NCBI GenBank assembly: GCA_025642075.2
Contig: JAODUO010001760.1
Coordinates: 1 to 64,000, forward strand
From: Ridgeia piscesae
Taxonomy: Eukaryota > Annelida > Polychaeta > Sabellida > Siboglinidae
Direction of reading: 5' to 3'
DNA: 64,000 bases
Shown here: one piece after another, positions 33,946-45,170 of the stretch
Layout: each line of letters starts with the position of its first letter
Numbering within the stretch: the first letter of the stretch is position 1
Notes under the pieces: model-generated
What the model was told of the DNA's origin: nothing
Database searches by the model: none
What the model saw: only the letters and a program-made list of their open reading frames with translations
Position numbers and translations under genes: made by a program

Positions 33946-34544
33946 TGCTTAAAGGTCTTGACAATTATCAACGTGACCTTTATGGCTACGCCATTATTGA
34001 ATCCGTGATTTTTTATTTGTTTCATCAACTCTTCAATTTGAATTTGTTACAAAATTTGACTTAACTTGGGCTACTTTTTAGAATGAAATTAAACACTATG
34101 TGAAGCAGCAACTTAATTGCATTATTGACATCTAACGTTGAAACGTATCACTTGACTTGTATTGAATAGAAAACACGTAACATTTGTTTAGACTTCGACC
34201 TGTGATTAACATTTCTTATTTGTTCATCTATTTTGTTCCACATTCTTGTTAAATTATGTCTGGGTAGCTTCGAAGAAAAGTTAGTTCTGGGTTTCTCTTG
34301 AACAAAAAGCTTGATTTGTATGGTTAATCTTGTATCCGTGGTAACATTAGGTTATTACAAAATCTCTAAATGACTTAGGTAATAAATTATGAAGTCTACG
34401 ATTTTCAATATTTTTTGAGACTAAAATAAGGGGTCCGTATGACTTCTATGTCATTTCTTATTAATTATTCGTAAGGCATGTTTTTTAAGATTTATAATTT
34501 ATTTGTATTTCTGTTGCCCCATGCTTGTATACCGTATGTTATCT
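33946..34544. other. No gene recognised
   Basis: AT-rich sequence, no feature seen. Confidence 0.5.
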
Positions 34545-34815
34545 GAACACACGCGAACACGCGCGGACACACGCGGACACACGCGAACACACACGGACAC
34601 ACACGGGGATACACGGGGTCACAAGCGGACACACGCGGACACACACAGACACACGCAGACACACACGGTCACACGCGGACACACGCGAACACATACGGAC
34701 ACACACGGACACACACGGACACATACGGACACACGCGGACACATATGGACACATGCGAACACACGCGGACACGCACGCGCACAGGAACAGGAACATGCAC
34801 ACGCATGCGCACATA
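34545..34815. repeat. ACACGCGGAC minisatellite
   Basis: About 25 units of a 10-12-bp motif (ACACACGCGGAC, with A/G drift). All reading frames are artificially open for 70-147 codons, giving His-Thr or Cys-Val runs. Confidence 0.92.
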
Positions 34816-35463
34816 CGACATATGTAAGTTCCATACGTTGAGAACGTGACCAGTGTGACCGACATACTGGACATGGTAGCGACGCGTGAACTACAATTTT
34901 GTAATGGTGGAAGACCTGTTTGACCTACATACTGGACATGAATTGATACCACCATATGAATAAACGTGCCCAGACTTGTCAAGCTAGGTACACTTCGTCA
35001 CAGATACAATGTATTACATTGTTTTTATTTATTGCTGGTTGCCTAGCAACCTATAGTTGGGGTTAACTGATCAACACATTTGTTTTGAAATTTTGAGACC
35101 ATCACGTTCTGCACGTTGGCCACTTGGGTGTTTTCTATCTATATTATATAACTGGGCTAATGCGATTGGAGGGGAGGAAGGTAGCTGAAGACATATCCGT
35201 CAGGTTGTTCCACTTGTTACGATGTCATATAGAATGACATCGTACGCCGTGATACGCTACGCGTACGACTAATATGCTATTTATGTATAATACCTCATTA
35301 CTGCTATTATTATAGTTGGTAATCGGTGATGTTTAGGCAAAGAGCTGGAATGCCTGATAAGGCCTCGCGGTCGCCATTATCGTGGTATTTGGAACAAAAC
35401 GAGTTCAGGCATAACTTGTCAGGATTGGGCAGCACAAAGCGTAAGTTATAAATGATTTCACAG
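34816..35463. other. No gene recognised
   Basis: Contains a repeated phrase 'GACC(T/G)ACATACTGGACATG' twice (34858-34875 and 34920-34940). No gene seen. Confidence 0.4.
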
Positions 35464-35472
35464 TGTGCGCGC

Positions 35473-35515
<43 letters not shown>

Positions 35516-35562
35516 CGCGCGCGCGCGCGTGCGTGCGTGGTGTGGTGTGGTGTGGTTTGGTT
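35464..35562. repeat. (GT)n/(GC)n/(TGTGG)n compound microsatellite
   Basis: GTGCGCGCGC, then about 26 GT, then GCGCGC, then GTGGT units. Alternating purine-pyrimidine sequence of this kind can adopt Z-DNA. Confidence 0.93.
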
Positions 35563-35766
35563 TGGCGAGAGTGCACGTGACTATGCGTGCATGTATACAT
35601 GGTTAATGCCACGTAGGCCAGTAATATTTATGATAATATGATATAGGTATGTGAGCAGGAATCTGACCTTAGACAATATCATACCCACCACTTAATAAAG
35701 TAGAGGTCATTAAAACTACCTTTCTAAACTTAGAAACTACGTCACTCAAAACTGCTATGTCTGCGT

Positions 35767-35979
<213 letters not shown>

Positions 35980-36059
35980 TTGCCTTTTTATGGCATGTAT
36001 GTCAACCATTCCTAAATATGTCGAATGTGTGAAACCAATGTTTCCATATCCTAACATAT

Positions 36060-36240
36060 GTAAAGGTGATGGTACACGCACGATGGACTCGTATGAGTGA
36101 CTCGTATGAAACCATCCGATTCAATCGTGTATCGCAATATCGGATGTAAAATCGTACGTGTGTCGTGCCCGTCCGAGTCACTCGTACGAGGCACTCGTAG
36201 GAGTGACTCGGACTAAACGACCAATGAGATGACAACACTA
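36060..36240. repeat. CpG-rich cluster of short palindromic motifs
   Basis: Repeated GACTCGTATGAGT, CACTCGTACGAGG and GAGTCACTCG motifs, opening with GATGGTACACGCACGA. This kind of end is seen in PIF/Harbinger elements, but I cannot find the opposite terminus. Confidence 0.4.
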
Positions 36241-36246
36241 ACTTGA

Positions 36247-36521
36247 ACTTCGACCTTCTTAAAAGTGGCAGATACTGATTTGGCAAAACTCTCACTTCAA
36301 ATTTGTGTTGAGCTTTACCGTGAACAATTCGCTATGGTGCGAACCGACGTTACAAAGACAGAAGCATCGGTAACGAATAGCATGCACGTTCTCAATGATG
36401 AAGCAATGTTCACAAAAATGAAGGAATATATCAGAAATTCGGCAGCAACGCCGACGTCGTTGGCGTCGGCGTCGAGTGTTGCCTGGATCGTTCAAAGTTC
36501 AGTGTCAGACCTCTGTCAGAA
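36247..36521 (+). CDS. Candidate exon, unknown product
   Basis: A plus frame is open for about 85 codons from 36265 and ends at a donor, CAGAA|GTAAGT (GT at 36522). The first in-frame codons read LAKLSLQICVELYREQFAMV. The only clear ATG is at 36334, so the upstream part is either an internal exon or starts elsewhere. The end is Ala/Ser rich with a CG-rich (GTCGGC) run. Position just inside the CpG-rich cluster would fit a first exon. No domain recognised. A transposon-encoded exon is possible. Confidence 0.3.
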
Positions 36522-36539
36522 GTAAGTAGAGACAGCGAC

Positions 36540-37529
36540 ATCGTGAAATTAGGATCACTCGATTAACTGCTGTTTAGTTTCCCCAGTATTTGTATTTGAA
36601 ACATTTCAATCCATAAAACAGTGTTCATCTGAAAATACACAATGCCAATGAGTGAATGACACTGCACTGTCACTACCACTGGTGACAGTGCCTGAATGGG
36701 AATACTTTTTGAATGTCTAATTAAATACAAAATATACATTCATGACTTAAAATGTGATCTAGTTAAAATCGTCCGTACCCTTTTTACACTTAACAAGGAA
36801 TAGCTTTACGCTCTATCTCTGGCTCATGACACGAGAAAAAATGTGATGTGCTGTCAATTGACAATGCATGTAGGACACACGGTTTGACCATGGCGTCTTT
36901 TGTGAGGTTTTGATTTTACCAGTCTATTTTCTTAAGAAATGTTCTAGGACCGTAACAATGTATTTGCTTAACCTTAACGTAATATGTGTGACTGATTTAG
37001 TACATATATGTCATATGGAAGAATTCTGAACACAAACTTCTGGACACGGTCATTGGAAGGATATTTAATGCACAGTCAGTGCAGAGAGGAAACTCGATTT
37101 TTGACCGTGATGTCTTTTATGATATTTGAGAATCTGCCAGACTATTTTTATTAGAAAATCTTTCTTGTAGTTCCGAAATAGTCTGTTTGCTTAAATTTAC
37201 CTTAATAAGTATTACTGAGTGAACATATGATGTGTATAATAAATATGAAATAACTATGACCAGATCCTCATAAATATGATGTGTATAATAAATATGAAAT
37301 AACTATGACTAGATCCTCATAAAAATACGGGGTATGTATATGTGATTAGTAATAAAAAGGTGTAATGCACATACAAATGATTGTGTAAGCCCTTTTGCTT
37401 TCAGAAAAAGGCTACAGTAATAATAATAACGACTTCTTTTGGGTCAATATCCTCGAAGATCAAGCTATGAGGCGCGACAAAACCAGGGTGTTATGCAAAC
37501 TCGTAATCGGATGGATGAAGATGCTACGA
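36540..37529. other. No gene; contains a 49-bp tandem duplication
   Basis: AT-rich DNA. Units 37225-37273 and 37274-37322 (ATATGATGTGTATAATAAAT...) are a two-copy 49-bp direct repeat with one substitution. Confidence 0.7.
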
Positions 37530-38330
37530 AGCTAAAGAGGATAGGCAGCATTAAAGAGATAGGTTTTAGTCGTCGCCGGAATGAACTTATATTACCTTTT
37601 GATTTAACTCTGGCAGGAAGCGAATTCCATACAGTTGGTGCGACAACCGAGAAAGCTCAGGTCCCAGCTTTCGTTTTCACCCGAGGAATGTAAATAGTGT
37701 TACTACTAGTTGAGCTTAGCTGTCTGGAATTTCTTGCTGGAGTTAGCATCGAATTTAGATATGCTGGTTGTGCAGATGAGAGTGCTTGATAGGCTATTGT
37801 GCAAATCTTGAAAATAACGCGATAGTGCACAGGGAGCCAATGCGGCACTGAGCGAGAAAACGAGGAGAACGCGTGACTACTGCTAAACAATGTTGGATAC
37901 GTTGAAGATCTGCTATATCCTTGTTTGCAGTATTGTATTGTTAAAGGAGGGAATTGCAGTAGTCAAGTCAGCTGCTTATTAGAGCTGTTGCGATGGTTTT
38001 GGAACGAAAAGTTATACGGCGAAGATCACGGATATGGTGAAAACAGCAACATGTTTTCAATATGTGTTGTTTGAAATTAAAGATTTCATCAAACATTACT
38101 CCGAGATTTAAAGCTGAGGTGGCTGGTTTGATACTCTGACTCAGGATAAGTGTCGGGGAAACGCCATCGAGGTTTGTACGCTGCGTTGAGGTACCAATGA
38201 TGGAAAATTCGGTCTTAGCTGCATTTTAGCTTTAATTTACTGTTTTGCATCCAAAGGGAGACATCTTGGAGACAATGATGCATGCACGAGATTATGATCC
38301 AAATAATGGATATCTTGCATGAAGACTTCA
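37530..38330 (-). pseudogene. L2-type LINE RT 3' remnant
   Basis: On the minus strand the translation runs through WMQNSKLKLNAAKTEFSIIG (about 38260), LDGVSPTLILSQSIKPATSA, LNLGVMFDE (about 38110), then the C-terminal landmarks HWLPVHYRVIFKICTIAYQA (about 37840), YIPRVKTKAGT (about 37670) and an RRRLKTYLF-like end. This is the thumb and C-terminal part of an L2/CR1-group reverse transcriptase, which carries the conserved HWLPV-x-YR-x2-FK motif. The catalytic palm is missing and several frame breaks are present. Confidence 0.8.
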
Positions 38331-38989
38331 TCTCATTGGTTCCAACCCAAGGAGTTATATTGGTATGAACAGTTATGTGTGTCTTGCCGCTCATTTTGAA
38401 GTGAATGTTGATGAGATAATATCACAAAAATAAAATAATACAACGTTGTTTCTGAAGCTGAGATTTTTGTCTACTACTTCAGTATATCCAGTGTTCCTTT
38501 TGTCTGTAGTAGTATGATATTGTTCAAGCCATCATTGGAATTTCACTGTTGTTCCTCTTAACTAAGCAGTTGCTCATTGTATTTAGATTACTTATAGTTA
38601 TGTTGAAATGCACTATGTCTAAAAGTGTGGTCCAAATTGTTTGTGTTCACAGATGCAAGACACTTTAATTTTGCTCACCCTCACCGGTACCTAACTAAGT
38701 AAAAGTAATGGGAGCCTGCTGTGCTTTGCTCGGTTTATGGATCGAGAGATAGAAAGAAAAACAGAAACAAATATGGGTGGAAAATGGCAATGCCCTTTAA
38801 TTACACAAGAAAAGAGAAATCATATAGTATACAAGACTGAGCATTGCAAATCCCCTTAAAAGCGTAGAAGTCATGTTTGTCAATGGGGATTATACGAGAA
38901 ATTACCTAATCAACTAGCTATCTAAGCAAAGTGGATGTGGGGGCTAGAAACCACCTCCACAATATAGTACAATGTAAACATCGAGGTAA
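38331..38989. other. No gene recognised
   Basis: No coding or repeat signal that I can support. Confidence 0.45.
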
Positions 38990-41341
38990 ACATGCAACAC
39001 GAAATACAGTGGAAGCACCGTAAGGTAGCTCAATGCGCCTATAACCCCAACTTACGTAGGGGCGCACTTCCTCTCGCTACCAGCAGTGTACCGCCTAATG
39101 CAAACAGTAGATCACGTAAAGGTCCATGTAAAGAAAGACAAGGGAAAGCGGTAGGTACATGCGTACATATCCTAGCCCTAAATCCCCTTGGAAGACGTAA
39201 CCACCCGTCAGAGCAACAAATGACAAACAAGAACAAGAATGAATGTGTTTTTAAGGGAGAGAAAACAAAACACCACGCACCCTACCTCCGATAAAAAGCT
39301 GAAAAGCCAGGTACGCAGAAAAAGCTGAACACATCCAAATCAAGAATGCATGTATATAAGAAGCAAAATACAAGAGGAAAAGTATGACAGCAAAAAACAG
39401 TGATAAGATATAACTAAAGAGTGAGCTAGTATGCGGCAACAGGTGATTAGAAAGGCATACAAACCGCCGGCACAAAGCAGAAAAACCGAGGCCATCCTAG
39501 TGCTGGTCCGATACCAGGTTTCTGTTCGATACCGATGGATACCTCAATATTCGATACATGACACAGACATTGTAAGGCTAATATACATAAAACACAGATT
39601 CAGTAGAAGCGCAAATGCACCAGAAGTAGTGCCGGTATGATACCAGAATTCTAAGATATCGATCAATATATAGGTGGTGCGATACCAGAAGTCTTTGAAA
39701 TCAAGCCCGACAGTGGGAACGCGTAAATAGCAGAGTCCACGATTCTCTACCACCAGCACGGATGACTGATGAGGTAGAGTCAGTGGCTGGCCGGGCGGCC
39801 AGATGATGCCATGGACAAAACCCGTTAACAAAGCATCCGGCGTCGTGACACAGTGAGGTGTCGTTGTTTTGGGAGTGCCTAGGCAGAAAGAACTGGTCCG
39901 AACCGTGTATAACTTGACTGGCACTGTTCACTATAATGTATCACAAAAGTTACGGCCATGCCGAGCAACACATGTGATAAAACAACGTGTCGATAGCGCG
40001 TAGTGGCACAGTGTAGCTGCGCAGTCATATGTGTGGCGCTTGCGGCTGTTCGTGCAGTTGCAGAAACAACATGCGGAGACCTGCCAAGGCACTGAAGCGT
40101 GTCGAGCCATCACTCGTGATGTCGAGGAACAGTGTAGGTGTCATGTGAAACCCCCTGCTTTGGTATATGTCCGAACTGCAACACGGACATATACCAAAGC
40201 AGTTTCCGCACATATGAGCAAACGCGACTGGTGCGAAGGGCAAAGTCGCTGCAGCCAAGTGTCTGCAGGAGCAGGCGCAAAAAGGTGCTGGAGCACGCCA
40301 CAGAAAATGCAGTGAAACGAACAAAACACACCCTCAGTGGGATTAGCCCATCAAGGGAAACAAAACATAGTGGATATGATACATAATGGCAGAATATGAA
40401 ACACTAAAACAGGTGGCCAAACCTGGAAACAGTCGGAGGCATAATTATGGCGCACCATAACGTGCCTGAAACAAAGTAGAAAGTACAACTGCATGTAATT
40501 ATGGCGGCCGGCTGCAAAGTAAGCTCACAATAACTGTACTGTGTAGAACATAGGCGAAACATGTCGCCCGTCTCGTAGCTAATACGGATGTGGTAATGCA
40601 AGCCTAGTAGGAAATGCGTGGTCAACAACAAGGGCCATGGAAGCAGTCAGGCTCGTAGCATATATGGGTATGGAGTGCACCGTTATCACCCTGGACCAAC
40701 TACAAGGCAAGCCTAAAAATAAAGCTGTGGTCAACAAGAGCCAGCCCAGGCAGTCCGATGTTAATGCATACATGGGTGTAGAACAATCAACACCACCCTG
40801 GGCTAGCCCAAAAAATAAATATATGGTCGACAACAGCCTGTTCAAGCAGACAAGTTTAAAGCAAACATGGGTTTGGAACACATCTACATCACCCTAGGCC
40901 GACCACGTGTGCACACCCAACAATAAATGTATGGTCTACAACAGCCTATTCGTGCATACCGGCTCGAAAACATAAAAGGGTCTGGAATACAACATCATCA
41001 CCCTGGGCCGACCACAATGCACGCCCAGCAATACATGTGTGGTCTACAATAGCCATTTCATGCAGACAGGAAAGAACCCATAAAAGAAATGGTGTGAAAC
41101 ACATCAACACCACAGGCAGTCACGTAGCCAGGCTGGTAGCGTAAAACTGTGTGAATCACGTCGTCATCACCCTGGGCAAGGACAACAATCTAGACATGGT
41201 CCACAACATTGCCTGTGCAAGACGGAACAATGTGGCAACGGAAAATTATCCTCATCCTGGAAGAAAACATACAGACCAAACAGCGCTTGCAGATTTAGCG
41301 CATACAATAACGCAATGTCTGGCACCAACTGCTGTATAAAC
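38990..41341. repeat. A-rich tandem repeat block, left part
   Basis: Composition changes here to purine/A-rich with CAACA and ACACC words. From about 40640 to 41340 a unit of about 105-110 bp recurs roughly six times, marked by 'ATCA(T/C)CACCCTGGGC' (near 40689, 40795, 40890, 41001, 41110, 41168) and 'TGGTC(G/T)ACAACAGCC'. The same words return at 45.2-47.3 kb. The long minus-strand frames here are composition shadows. Confidence 0.6.
40155..40202. repeat. Perfect 19-bp stem, 10-nt loop hairpin
   Basis: CTGCTTTGGTATATGTCCG (40155-40173) is the exact inverse of 40184-40202; loop AACTGCAACA. Confidence 0.92.
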
Positions 41342-41488
41342 CTAGTAGTTTAACAAGATTTAACAAGATTGCCACCTAGAGATTCAACTCTAGATGGCAG
41401 GTGGACTAGGAAGCCATTTGGCTTATCGAGAGTCCAACCAATCTATCTAAGTATACCCCGCCCGTCTTAGGTATATGTCGATTTTATT

Positions 41489-44073
41489 TTAAAATATATT
41501 AACACTACTAGCACCTACACAATCAGTTGATAATATGTTCCATTCGTTTACTGTTCTTTGTGAAAATTTTCTAATATCTAGTCTACACTGCTTCTTTGCT
41601 AATGTAACTCCATGTCCTCTAGTCCTTCTCTCTTCCTTGACTGTGAAAAAAATATTTCTGTCAATATGTTCATATCCATTCAATATTTTAAACACCTCAA
41701 TCTGATCTCCTCTCAATCTTCTGGTTTCTAGTGTTGTTAAACCACATTCTTTTAGACGCATTTCATAACTAATATTCCTGAGTTTTGGTATCATTTTGGT
41801 TGCTCTCCTTTGTACTCTTTCTAGCATGTCAATATCCTTCTTGCGATATGGCCTCCATGCTTGTATACAATATTCTAAGTGAGGCCTAACTATTGTTTTA
41901 TACAGCGGTATTATTAGTTCTTTTCTTTGTACACTATATTTCGCCTAATTAATCCAAGAATTTGGTTTCCCTTTGCTGCTGCAATTCCACACTGCTCTGA
42001 TACCTTCATGTCAGCACTAATAGTTAACCCTAAGTCCTTTTCCTTTAAGGTAGTATTTAGTACAGTACCACCCATTGTATATTGTGCATCTTCATTCCCA
42101 TGTCCTGTGTGAAGGCACTTACATTTTCTAAATTTAAACAGCATTTGCCACTTCTCAGACCATTCTATCAACTTATTAAGATCATCTTGTAAATGCTGTC
42201 TATCTGCATCACTTTTAATTTTCCTAAACACTTTTGTGTCGTCCGCAAACTTCAACACCTTGCTTGTTATGTCATCATCCAAATCATTGATATATAATAA
42301 GAATAAAATAGGTCCCAGTACTGATCCCTGCGGTACTCCACTCAAAACCGATTTCCAGTTTGAAACCTTCCCATCAACTACTACTCTTTGTCTTCTATCA
42401 ATAAGCCATTTTTCTATCCAGTTGATCATTCCATTTCCTATGCCATGGGCCTTTAGTTTAAGTAGTAGTCGTTGGTGTGGCACTTTGTCAAAGGCTTTTT
42501 AAAAATCTAAGTAGATTATATCTACTGGTGATCCCTCATCTACCCACTTTGTGACATCTTCCAAAAAACATAACATATTTGTTAAGCATGACCTCGCTTT
42601 TAAAAACCCATGTTGAGATGGGTTTATCAATTTATTGTTAACAAGAAAATCAACCAGGTGATCTTTAATTAGTCTTTCTAATAATTTGCAAATCACCGAT
42701 GTTAAACTCACTGGTCTATAGTTCTCTGACTTGTTTCTCGAACCTTTTTTAAATAATGGTATAATGTTTGCTTCTTTCCAGTCTAACGGAACTATTCCCT
42801 CCTCTAATGACAAATTGAACACTGTTGCAAGCGGTATGCTGATTTGTTCTACAATTTCCAATAGTAATTTGGGAGGAATCCCATCCACTCCAGGTGATTT
42901 ATTATCCTTCATATCTCTTATTTTCATAGCTACCATTGTTGGGGTTACAATTAGGTGTCCTAAATAGTCAAACTCTCTCCCTTCGAACTTAGTCTCAAGT
43001 ACTGGTAATATACTAATATCTTCCCTGGTAAACACCGAACTAAAGTACTCATTTAGGTTTTCTGCCATTAAGAATCCCTCTGTTATTATGTTTCCATCAC
43101 TACCTTCTAGAGGACCGACCTTATCCTGAACTTTCTGTTTACTTCGAACATACGCATAAAAACTCTTGCTGTCATGTTTTATATTAAAAGCTATTTTTTG
43201 TTCGTAGCTTCTCTTTGAATTTCTAATTTCAGCTGTAGCTTGATTAAGTGCTTCTTTATAAATGATATAGTCTTCTTCACTTCCGGTATATCTATATGTC
43301 TTCCACATCATTTGCTTGTACTTGATTTTTCTAATGGCTTCCTTCGATAAGTCTTTCTTCTTTGACCGTTTCTCCTGTTTTTTCAAGGGGACAAATTTGT
43401 CAACGACGCAGTCAATTTCACTCTTTAAGATATTCCAGCATTCTGTTGCTGTCTTATTCTTCAGTGTGTTATTCCAGTCTATCTTTGCTAAATGTTCCCT
43501 CATGTCCTTATATCTTCCTTTGTGAAAATGTTTCCTGTACCATATTTTTCTATTCCGTTCTCCGTTTACTTTGATGTTGAAATGTATCTGGTTGTGATCA
43601 CTACACCCCAGTGGCTCACATATCTTGACATTATCAACAAATTCCTCCTGTGAGCTCAATACTATGTCTAACACGTTCTTGCCCCTGGTTGCTTCTAACA
43701 CATGTTGAGAAAGGAAACTATCTTGTACTAAATTTAAAAACTCTTGATCCTCTCTCCCGGTACTCTGTAGAGATGTCCACTGTATATGCCCATGGTTAAA
43801 ATCCCCCATAATAATACAGTCCCGTTTACTCACTTCTTTGATAGCGTTATGTATTTTTTCATTATCTTCCATGCTTATGTTTGGACTCCGATACACTAAC
43901 CCAACAGTTAATGTTGAGTTTCCTGTAACTATGTTACACCAGACAGCTTCTTCACATTCTGCTTCTTTTTCTAATTGTATTTCATAAGCTTGGATGGATT
44001 CTTTAATATATACAATAACTCCGCCTCCCCTTCTTCCTAATCTATCTTTCCTAAACATTACATACCCTGTCAT
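41489..44073 (-). pseudogene. CR1-like ORF2: endonuclease and reverse transcriptase, two visible lesions
   Basis: Frame one (44073-42499) covers the endonuclease: RRGGGVIVYIKESI near the start, GDFNHGHIQW (about 43800), SDHNQIHF (about 43600), then the RT fingers with SPGVDGIPPKLL, NYRPVSLT and QHGFLKARS. It ends at a stop inside the D-F-x-K-A-F-D motif, where TTTTTAAAAGCC replaces an expected serine codon. The frame resumes at once (42483-41914) with GVPQGSVLGPILFLLYINDL and the catalytic FADDTK. A one-base loss near 41914 shifts into the final frame (41827-41489), with MLERVQRRATKM and the family's RLKECGLTTLETRRLRGD. Endonuclease nicking and target-primed reverse transcription are the expected functions. 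The N-terminal 70-80 residues of the endonuclease are also missing. Confidence 0.88.
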
Positions 44074-44075
44074 TC

Positions 44076-44618
44076 CTAGTAGCTCCTCCGTTTTGCATCT
44101 CCCTGGTTGCTGACTTTTCCCACTGCCGCTTTCTTTGTTGTTCCTTTCTTTCCGGTCTCTTTTCTTCCTGTCATCGTTCTTGTTATTGACTTCCGTTTGG
44201 TCACATCACCTCTCACTTCCTTTCTTCCATTCGTCTTACCTCCTGTCGCATCTACTTCTCTCATCTCCTGTCCCCTTGTCCCTCCCTCCTTCTCTACTGT
44301 CACTTTCTCCCCTGTCACCTTCCTGCATGTCACGTTTCCTGTTGTTCTTTCTCCATTTGTTGTCCTTGCAATCACCCTCCCTCCACTCTGCATCCCCTTC
44401 ACAATATCCGTTAGCCTAGCTAACTCTGCTGTCAGACAGTCCACTTTCCAACACCCTAAACATTGGAACGTAAACCCTTCCTCCGTTGTCTCTGACCAAG
44501 TTTTTCCGCACCCCGATACGGCAAAATCCACCAAGCTGTGGCAGTGGTTACACACCAAGTGCCTCCTTGCCTTCACTTGCCGCTTGCCAGGTGCCATATT
44601 ACGATTTGTCAAAATCAA
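44076..44618 (-). CDS. CR1-like ORF1 with zinc-finger-like N-terminus
   Basis: 180 codons. Near the start, after MAPGKRQVKARRHLV, a CNHC ... CGKTW ... QCLGCWKVDC arrangement gives paired cysteines like the PHD/zinc-ribbon fingers of CR1/L2-type ORF1 proteins. A short leucine-containing helix (LTAELARLTDIVKGM) follows. The rest is a low-complexity Thr/Gly/Lys/Arg-rich tail built of loose T-G-R-K repeats, likely to bind RNA. It ends at a stop two bases before the ATG used for ORF2. Two starts are possible: the ATG at 44618 or that at 44597. Expected role: RNA-binding chaperone of the retrotransposition complex. Confidence 0.65.
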   Translation of the reverse strand: MILTNRNMAPGKRQVKARRHLVCNHCHSLVDFAVSGCGKTWSETTEEGFTFQCLGCWKVDCLTAELARLTDIVKGMQSGGRVIARTTNGERTTGNVTCRKVTGEKVTVEKEGGTRGQEMREVDATGGKTNGRKEVRGDVTKRKSITRTMTGRKETGKKGTTKKAAVGKVSNQGDAKRRSY

Positions 44619-45170
44619 CTCTTAGTTTAAACCAACTTAGTCTTTAGAAAGACTGTTTGTTTATTGTGTACAGCAACTGCAGCACACTTTATGTTATAAA
44701 CAACTTACTACCTATGCTACCATGAACAATAAGTGTAGTCTGTACTGGTACCGTTCCCTAGCGGAAACGTTGGACACTACCTATATAAACAAACAAGGGT
44801 TTCCTACTAAAACGCTTGTTTAGTTTTAATAACAATGATACCTATTCACAGTTTTATCTTTCATATGTAGTTGTTACTCTTATTGCTTTATCTCTTATAT
44901 ACTATATCAAATAAAGAGATTTGCTCAATCTTGTTTACAATTTGTCGAAGCCTAGATTACCCTATTATCACCCACTATAATAATCTGTTCAAAAATACTG
45001 TTAACTAACAAACTTTAACCAAAACTACTACTCAATATATGTCCAGTACCACTTTATGAATAACCTTAACACAAGAATAATACTTATCAATCAATATTTC
45101 CGCTTGTTTTTCAAATTTTATTCACCACCAATTTCAAACCTCTACATCCGCCAATTTTCCCGCCGTGTAG

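Larger units (their letters stand above)
41342..45170 (-). mobile_element. CR1-like LINE, nearly full length
   Basis: The element is on the minus strand. A roughly 540-base 5' untranslated part (about 45170-44619, left limit uncertain) precedes a short ORF1 and a long ORF2 with endonuclease and RT. A 3' untranslated part ends in two tandem TTAACAAGAT units at 41352-41371, like the short tandem tails of CR1 LINEs. It interrupts an A-rich tandem repeat block whose units continue on both sides. No clear target duplication is visible. Confidence 0.8.

Noticed and set aside
34503..34982. Open frames up to 147 codons on both strands
   Set aside because: Produced by the ACACGCGGAC minisatellite, whose composition lacks stop codons.
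44107..44625. 172-codon plus frame
   Set aside because: Antisense of LINE ORF1; its Pro/Leu/Ser-rich composition is what the Arg/Gly/Thr-rich tail gives in reverse.
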